Below, in pieces: positions 24,169 through 28,439 of a stretch of DNA of 28,439 nucleotides. Location of the stretch: NCBI GenBank assembly GCA_964471555.1, contig CAYYGM010000050.1, positions 1 through 28,439 on the forward strand, given 5' to 3'. Every line of letters starts with the position of its first letter. Within the stretch, counting starts at the first letter, position 1. The stretch comes from JADLFV01 sp964471555 (GTDB lineage: Bacteria > Planctomycetota > Phycisphaerae > Phycisphaerales > Phycisphaeraceae). A program made the position numbers and the translations under genes. The notes under the pieces are model-generated. The model made no database searches. It was not told the origin of the DNA and saw only the letters and a program-made list of their open reading frames with translations.

Positions 24169-27009
24169 TCAATAGCCTGACCTGTTTCGCCCGCGCGTCG
24201 CACACAGAAACAACAGTAGTACAAGCGTCGCCGGCTCGGGCACCAGTACTGTCAGCATCACGCTGTTGCTGTTGTAGATCACATCCAGGTAACCCCCGTC
24301 CAGGCTCGGTAGCAACTCGGTATCAAACGTACCCGTGATGCTGGATGCGGTCAGGATGGTGAAGCTGTCGCCGATGCTGGGCATGAAGCCATCGTAGAGC
24401 GTCACGCTCAATGTGCCGTTGAGCCAGGCGGCCTTGTTGATCTGCAGCAGATCGCAGACGCCGTCGGCCAGTTCGATGTCGAGCGTGCCATCATCTTTCT
24501 GGGTGTAGTTACCGTCGACGTACAGCGTGCCGGGTGACTGCCCGGGCGCCACGTGGCCACCGTTGACCAGACCGCCAATGATCTGGCCGTTGCCGGTCAC
24601 GCGACTTTCGTCTTCGACGTCAACCTGATAGGCGACGACCCTGGCGCCATTGGTCACCGTCAGGCTGTTGCTATCACCCCTGACCCAGCTCGTGGAGGTA
24701 CCCGAGACCGTCAGGACCGACCCGGCCCCGTCCACGAGGATGTCAGCAGACGCCTCGGACGTAGCCTCCATGGTCAGATAAGTGCAGTTGACCTGGGCGC
24801 CATCGAGGATGTCCAACGTCCCGGCACCACGATATCCAACCAACAAGTCGCCGTGACAGTTCCAGGTTGTGCCCGCTCCGGAAACAGTCGCGGTTCCGGT
24901 CGAGCCCTGCCCATAGCCCACGTAACCGAATGCAGATTCGATGGTGACGCCATCGCGGATGATCAGGGATCCGCCGCCTTTCCAGCCGATGCCCAGGCCG
25001 CCGGTTGCGTCCTGGTCCAGATTGATCGTGACGTTTTGTCCCGGCTCACTGTTGAGGATCAACTGCTGGTGGACGGGATGCGTCTGATCAAACACCAGAT
25101 CGATGTCGCTGACCAGGCCATGGGTATTGATGACGCCCTGGCCGAACAGATCCGAGGTTGAGGCCAGCAGCGTGTTGGTGGTGAGCGATCCCGAGTCGAA
25201 GATAATGCTTCCCTGGGAAGCAGCGTATCCCTGGCCGAGCCAGGTTGAACCGCCTGAAATAACCCGTGCACCACCGCTGACAGTCAGCGAGCCGGTTCCA
25301 TAATATCCCACATAGAGGTCAGCGAGACAGTTCCAGACTGTACCGGCTCCGTCCACTGTGGCGACGCCGTTGGATTGGTATCCATAACCTAAATATCCAA
25401 ACGCGGATTCAATCTGCTGATCGTCGGCAATCGTCAACGTGCCGTTGCCCGTATAACCGGCACCCAGGCCGCCGGCGGATGTTCGATCCAGATTGATGAC
25501 CACGTTCTGACCCGGTTCGCTGTTCAGGATAAACTGTTGCTGTGATCCATGGGTTTGATCGAAAACCAGGTCAATATCACTGACAAGACCGTGGGTGTTG
25601 ATCGTGCCCTGACCTTGCAGGAACAGAGGGGAAGCCAGCAGCGTGCCCGTATCGAGTGTCCCGTTGTCAAAAGTCAGCCTCGAGGTTGAAACGGGCGAAA
25701 TGCCGACAAACGTTGCGCCGGCAGCTTCAACCCGGGCGCTATGGTTCACATGAAGCATTCCTTTGCCCACGGAGCCCACATACAAATCTCCGCTGGCCGT
25801 CAGAAGTGAATCGGGACCATCCACCGTGACCGAAGAGTCAGCGAGCGCGGTACGGATGGTGGCATTGTGGCAGTTGACTTGCCCGCCGTTTGAAATCGTC
25901 AATGCAATGGGAACGAAGCGATTGCCACGACCGAAAGTCAGATCGCCATCGATGTTCCAGGTCGAATCGGCCCCATCCACAATCGCCGAACCCATACTCA
26001 AACTGCTGTAGGCGATATAGCTGGCGCCGCTGTTCACCTGGCCGCCGTTGGTAATGGCCAGTGATCCATCGCCAGATTCTCCGACGTACAAAGTGGAGGT
26101 GTTGTTCCAGACCGATCCAGGACCATCCACGGTGACAGTCCCTGTCCCGTGATAGCCGATGGATGCATTCACACTGCTCACCTGGCCGCCGTCGGAAATG
26201 GTCATGACGCCATTACCATAGTCGCCCACGTCAAACCTGTAGCTGCTGGTGGTCAATGATGAACCAGCTCCCGCCACCGTCAGGACACCCGACGAGTAAC
26301 TATCTTCCCCCATTGAGAAGGCATACCCCCCGGTTGACATCTGGGCGCCGTTGGTGATGTTCAACGTGCCGGAGCCCCGCTGTCCTATTGTCAGATCATA
26401 GGTATTGGTCCACATGGAGCCGGCTCCATCGACGGTCATGACGCCTGTGCCATATGCACCAAGGTATGACCAGAAGCTGCTGACCGTTGCGCCGCCCGTG
26501 ATGGACATCGTTGCATGGCCCATTTCGCCCAGGGACATGAACGATGAAACGTTCAGCATCGTCCCGAGACCGTCGACCGAGATCGAACTTTGAGATTCGT
26601 AGTTGCCGGCGACCTCCAACCGCGATACTGAAGATGTCGCGCCTCCGCCCAGCTCAAACGTACCGTTTCCCAAGTCGCCGACAGTCATGTCCCAGGCAGT
26701 GAAATGTGTGCCCGTTCCTTCGACAGTCAACGTACCCGTGGCACCGATCCAATACCCCAGACAGGTACTACCGCCATCCACCTCGCTGCCGCCATCAATC
26801 AGGAGCGTACCATCCGCATACTTACCCACGTACAAACTTGATTGATCCGGCAGTACCGGGTTCGGCGACACATTGCCGGTGATGGTGATACCGGCAAAAG
26901 CAGAAGATAAAGCGGTCAGCAGCAGGCTGCAGGCCGCCAACATGTGGACGCAAGCAAAAGAAACACCGCGCGAACAACCGTGTCGGCTGAACAAAAGACT
27001 CGTTTGCAT
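24169..27009 (-). CDS. T5SS/PEP-CTERM repeat beta-solenoid protein with 157-residue tandem duplication
   Basis: 946 residues. A signal peptide ends near S-S-A-F-A-G (about residue 39). The body is a run of the same solenoid modules as in the 9413 protein (L-Y-V-G-x-x-G-x-G-x-L-x-I-T-N-G-G and V-T-V-D-G-x-G-S-x-W-N). Two tandem copies of a 157-residue (471-bp) unit with G-Q-G-x-I-N-T-H-G-L and N-S-E-P-G-Q-N-V sit in the second half. The C-terminal 110 residues (G-H-V-A-P-G-Q-S-P-G-T-L onward) match the next gene upstream. The end is V-P-E-P, a Leu stretch and a weakly basic tail; there is no dockerin. Expression probably depends on the attenuator at 27024-27114. Likely a surface fibre; function unknown. 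Confidence 0.92.
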   Translation of the reverse strand: MQTSLLFSRHGCSRGVSFACVHMLAACSLLLTALSSAFAGITITGNVSPNPVLPDQSSLYVGKYADGTLLIDGGSEVDGGSTCLGYWIGATGTLTVEGTGTHFTAWDMTVGDLGNGTFELGGGATSSVSRLEVAGNYESQSSISVDGLGTMLNVSSFMSLGEMGHATMSITGGATVSSFWSYLGAYGTGVMTVDGAGSMWTNTYDLTIGQRGSGTLNITNGAQMSTGGYAFSMGEDSYSSGVLTVAGAGSSLTTSSYRFDVGDYGNGVMTISDGGQVSSVNASIGYHGTGTVTVDGPGSVWNNTSTLYVGESGDGSLAITNGGQVNSGASYIAYSSLSMGSAIVDGADSTWNIDGDLTFGRGNRFVPIALTISNGGQVNCHNATIRTALADSSVTVDGPDSLLTASGDLYVGSVGKGMLHVNHSARVEAAGATFVGISPVSTSRLTFDNGTLDTGTLLASPLFLQGQGTINTHGLVSDIDLVFDQTHGSQQQFILNSEPGQNVVINLDRTSAGGLGAGYTGNGTLTIADDQQIESAFGYLGYGYQSNGVATVDGAGTVWNCLADLYVGYYGTGSLTVSGGARVISGGSTWLGQGYAASQGSIIFDSGSLTTNTLLASTSDLFGQGVINTHGLVSDIDLVFDQTHPVHQQLILNSEPGQNVTINLDQDATGGLGIGWKGGGSLIIRDGVTIESAFGYVGYGQGSTGTATVSGAGTTWNCHGDLLVGYRGAGTLDILDGAQVNCTYLTMEATSEASADILVDGAGSVLTVSGTSTSWVRGDSNSLTVTNGARVVAYQVDVEDESRVTGNGQIIGGLVNGGHVAPGQSPGTLYVDGNYTQKDDGTLDIELADGVCDLLQINKAAWLNGTLSVTLYDGFMPSIGDSFTILTASSITGTFDTELLPSLDGGYLDVIYNSNSVMLTVLVPEPATLVLLLFLCATRGRNRSGY
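24231..24565 (-). repeat. C-terminal block shared with the neighbouring gene (copy 1)
   Basis: This 335-bp region matches 27476-27813 almost codon for codon, apart from a one-codon length difference. Both encode G-H-V-A-P-G-Q-S-P-G-T-L, a D-G-T-L-D-I-E-L-A strand and V-M-L-T-V-L-V-P-E-P. This marks the two genes as tandem paralogues. Confidence 0.8.
24699..25640 (-). repeat. Two tandem 471-bp coding repeats
   Basis: Landmarks recur exactly 471 bp apart: the L-L-A-S codons (25162-25169 and 25633-25640) and the codons for G-Q-N-V (from 25033 and 25504). The left boundary is approximate. A third diverged copy lies in the neighbouring gene at about 27900-28270. Confidence 0.7.
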
Positions 27010-27023
27010 GGCAAATACCCCGT

Positions 27024-27114
27024 AAAAATAAAACTACCGGCCTGGGTCAGGCCGCCTGTAGTGGTGACGCGAAAGAATCTGGATGGCATGACACAAGAGT
27101 CACCGCGCCAGGCG
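27024..27114 (-). promoter_or_regulatory. Candidate attenuator or riboswitch leader
   Basis: On the minus strand an intrinsic-terminator hairpin (arms 27058-27062 with 27033-27037, and 27048-27054 with 27038-27044; loop ACC) is followed by TTTATTTTT (27024-27032). Upstream, GGTGAC (27099-27104) pairs perfectly with GTCACC (27063-27068). CGCCTG (27109-27114) can pair with CAGGCG (27053-27058), which would break the terminator. The U-tract ends 14 nt before the start codon at 27009, leaving no room for a promoter, so transcripts must pass through it. No known riboswitch class was recognised. Confidence 0.55.
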
Positions 27115-27120
27115 AACAAT

Positions 27121-27137
27121 CATCACATTGCGTGATG
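27121..27137. promoter_or_regulatory. Palindromic site in the leader of the 24169-27009 gene
   Basis: CATCAC and GTGATG flank 5 nt. It lies between the likely promoter and the attenuator hairpins, so it could be an operator or an additional leader stem. Confidence 0.35.
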
Positions 27138-27170
27138 TGTACCCCAAGAACGCCCTGCAGTGGCATAAGC

Positions 27171-27199
27171 ATTGTCGCCATACTGGGGGCCAGTGGCAA
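27171..27199 (-). promoter_or_regulatory. Putative promoter with AT-rich upstream element
   Basis: On the minus strand TTGCCA (27194-27199), a 17-bp spacer and GACAAT (27171-27176). An AT-rich tract (about 27201-27221) directly upstream could act as an UP element. The leader to the ATG at 27009 would be about 155 nt and would include the attenuator. Apart from these sites the 380-bp gap 27010-27389 holds no convincing gene. Confidence 0.42.
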
Positions 27200-27279
27200 G
27201 AAAAAAATATGGATATATTCATGTCAGTATTGAGAGGTCTGGAAGTGTTCCAAAAAACGATCCGTTTAGCCATAATCTG

Positions 27280-27324
27280 AAAACTCGGGAATGCGAAATA
27301 TGCACTGCACGAAACGTGCATCCC
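27280..27324 (-). terminator. Possible terminator of the partial gene
   Basis: On the minus strand GGGATGC (27318-27324) pairs with GCATTCCC (27287-27294, one bulge), with an inner perfect hairpin TGCACG-TTT-CGTGCA (27306-27320) as an alternative. TTTT follows at 27280-27283. It is about 65 nt past the stop codon at 27390. Confidence 0.3.
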
Positions 27325-27359
27325 GCGCGCAGAAGATCAGCGATCAATTCGGTGTTGAT

Positions 27360-27372
27360 ATCAGTTACTGAT
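27360..27372. repeat. Short perfect palindrome after the partial gene
   Basis: ATCAGT-T-ACTGAT, 17 bp past the stop codon of the partial gene. The one-base centre makes a hairpin unlikely; a protein-binding site is possible. Confidence 0.3.
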
Positions 27373-27389
27373 GAATGGCAGGCGCATGC

Positions 27390-28439
27390 TCATGGACGGT
27401 GGTTGTTCACGGTCGCCACCGATCGTCTCCGCTGCGCCAACAGTGCTAAGCCGGCCAACAGCAGCAGCAGCGACGCCGGCTCGGGCACCAGCACCGTCAG
27501 CATCACGCTGTCCGTGTTATAGACCACATCGAGAAATTGCTCGCCACCCAACTCCGGTAACAGTTCGGTAGCAAACGTACCGCTGATACTGGATGCAGTC
27601 AGGATCGTGAAACTCTGGCCCGGGCTGGGCATGAAGCCGTCGAACAGTGTGACGCTCAGCGTACCGTCGAGCGTAGCGCTGCCGGTGATCGCAAGCAGAT
27701 TGTTGATGCCAGCGGCTAGTTCTATGTCAAGCGTGCCGTCAGACTGTTGACTGTAATCACCGTCAAGGTGCAGTGTGCCGGGCGACTGTCCGGGTGCGAC
27801 ATGGCCGGCGTTGGATACGTTTGCGGTCAGAACGCCGTCGCCGGCCAACTGCCCATTGGCCCTGATGGAAATGGTGCTGGCCGTAACCTGTCCGCCGTCG
27901 GTAACAAGCAAGGAGCCGCTGCCTAAATATCCGACATAGATCGTCCCGACGCTGTTCCAGGTCGAGCCGGAGCCGGACACCGTTGCGTCGCCATTGGAGT
28001 CGGTGTGATAGCCCAGAATGCCGATTGCAGACTCGATGACGCGGCCATCGGTAATGGTTAAAGTGCCGTTGCCGTGGAAGCCAGCCCCCAGGCGGCCCGC
28101 GGAAGTCTGATCAAGATTGATCGTGACATTTTGTCCGGGCTCGCTATTGAGGGTGATCTGCTGTGTTGGGCCGTGGGTCTGATCGAAGACCAGGTTGCCG
28201 TTGCTGATCAGGCCATGGGTGTTGATCGTGCCTTGCCCGTGTAGATCGGTGGGTGAAGCATGCAGACTGACCGTGTTGAGCACGCCCGTATCAAAGGTCA
28301 GGTTTCTTTGTGAATCGACGTTGCGGCCGACATAGGTGGAGCCGCCCACATCAACCTGTCCGCCGCGGATCACTTGAAGCGTACCATTGCCTGCATCGCC
28401 CACATAGAGATTGCTTGAAGTGCTCAGGAGCGAGTCAGC
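27390..28439 (-). CDS. T5SS/PEP-CTERM repeat protein, 5' end outside the window
   Basis: The frame is open to the right edge of the window: the codons before the GTG at 28401-28403 read A-D-S-L-L-S-T-S-S-N-L-Y, leading into V-G-D-A-G-N-G-T-L, a typical solenoid repeat. So this is the C-terminal 349 residues of a longer protein, not one starting at that GTG. It has one diverged copy of the 157-residue unit (G-Q-G-T-I-N-T-H-G-L, N-S-E-P-G-Q-N-V), further solenoid strands (I-Y-V-G-Y-L-G-S-G-S-L), the shared C-terminal block, and V-P-E-P with a Leu-rich stretch and R-R-R. A 15-residue tail follows the anchor. It is a tandem paralogue of the 24169 gene. Confidence 0.9.
   Translation of the reverse strand, partial: ADSLLSTSSNLYVGDAGNGTLQVIRGGQVDVGGSTYVGRNVDSQRNLTFDTGVLNTVSLHASPTDLHGQGTINTHGLISNGNLVFDQTHGPTQQITLNSEPGQNVTINLDQTSAGRLGAGFHGNGTLTITDGRVIESAIGILGYHTDSNGDATVSGSGSTWNSVGTIYVGYLGSGSLLVTDGGQVTASTISIRANGQLAGDGVLTANVSNAGHVAPGQSPGTLHLDGDYSQQSDGTLDIELAAGINNLLAITGSATLDGTLSVTLFDGFMPSPGQSFTILTASSISGTFATELLPELGGEQFLDVVYNTDSVMLTVLVPEPASLLLLLAGLALLAQRRRSVATVNNHRP
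27476..27813 (-). repeat. C-terminal block shared with the neighbouring gene (copy 2)
   Basis: Partner of 24231-24565. It encodes the closing solenoid strands and the start of the PEP-CTERM signal. Confidence 0.8.

Noticed and set aside
27115..27200. Sigma-54 promoter upstream of the 24169-27009 gene
   Set aside because: TGGC-like strings occur but the spacing to a GC element does not fit -24/-12.
27172..27522. Possible small plus-strand gene of 116 residues
   Set aside because: It runs into the 3' end of the partial PEP-CTERM gene, has no ribosome site, and its composition does not resemble a protein family.

Overview
The window is GC-rich and gene-dense. It reads as a chromosome segment of a planctomycete, most likely of the Phycisphaerae type. 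The reasons are eight genes for exported proteins ending in a PEP-CTERM sorting signal (VPEP or IPEP, a hydrophobic stretch, a basic tail), four of which also carry a dockerin-like pair of calcium loops, plus a sulfatase and a PQQ sugar dehydrogenase. I see no rRNA, tRNA, CRISPR array or recognisable transposase gene. Taxonomy is an inference from protein style, not from a marker-gene comparison.

Layout. 1-2916: a two-gene minus-strand operon (PEP-CTERM phosphodiester glycosidase, then a sulfamidase-like sulfatase joined by an ATGA overlap). 3147-3536: a stand-alone receiver domain, divergent from that operon, with a LacI-type palindrome in the shared upstream region. 3537-3799: repeat-bearing spacer. 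3806-6444: two exported proteins of unknown function, the second a Gln/Ala-rich coiled-coil lipoprotein. 6549-9236: gyrA on the minus strand, the only clear housekeeping gene. 9413-12841: a large beta-solenoid protein of T5SS/PEP-CTERM repeats with dockerin and anchor. 12894-18708: three minus-strand dockerin/PEP-CTERM genes (an in-frame fusion of two secreted proteins, a matrixin-like metalloprotease, a PQQ sugar dehydrogenase). 18803-21942: a membrane-fusion protein and a fused ATPase-permease ABC exporter, joined by a GTGA overlap. 21939-28439: three more minus-strand PEP-CTERM solenoid proteins, the last cut by the window edge.

How it may work together (inference). Most of the window encodes the cell surface: long repetitive solenoids and enzymes that share one export-and-anchor route, several with a common dockerin module. 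The exosortase, any cohesin partner and the sulfatase-maturating enzyme are not in this window. The most unusual points are a 943-residue reading frame joining two complete PEP-CTERM proteins where the second start codon is AAG instead of ATG; a pair of matching promoter/operator/leader regions upstream of two dockerin genes; and a terminator-type hairpin with a competing antiterminator only 14 nt before a start codon, which looks like an attenuator or riboswitch.
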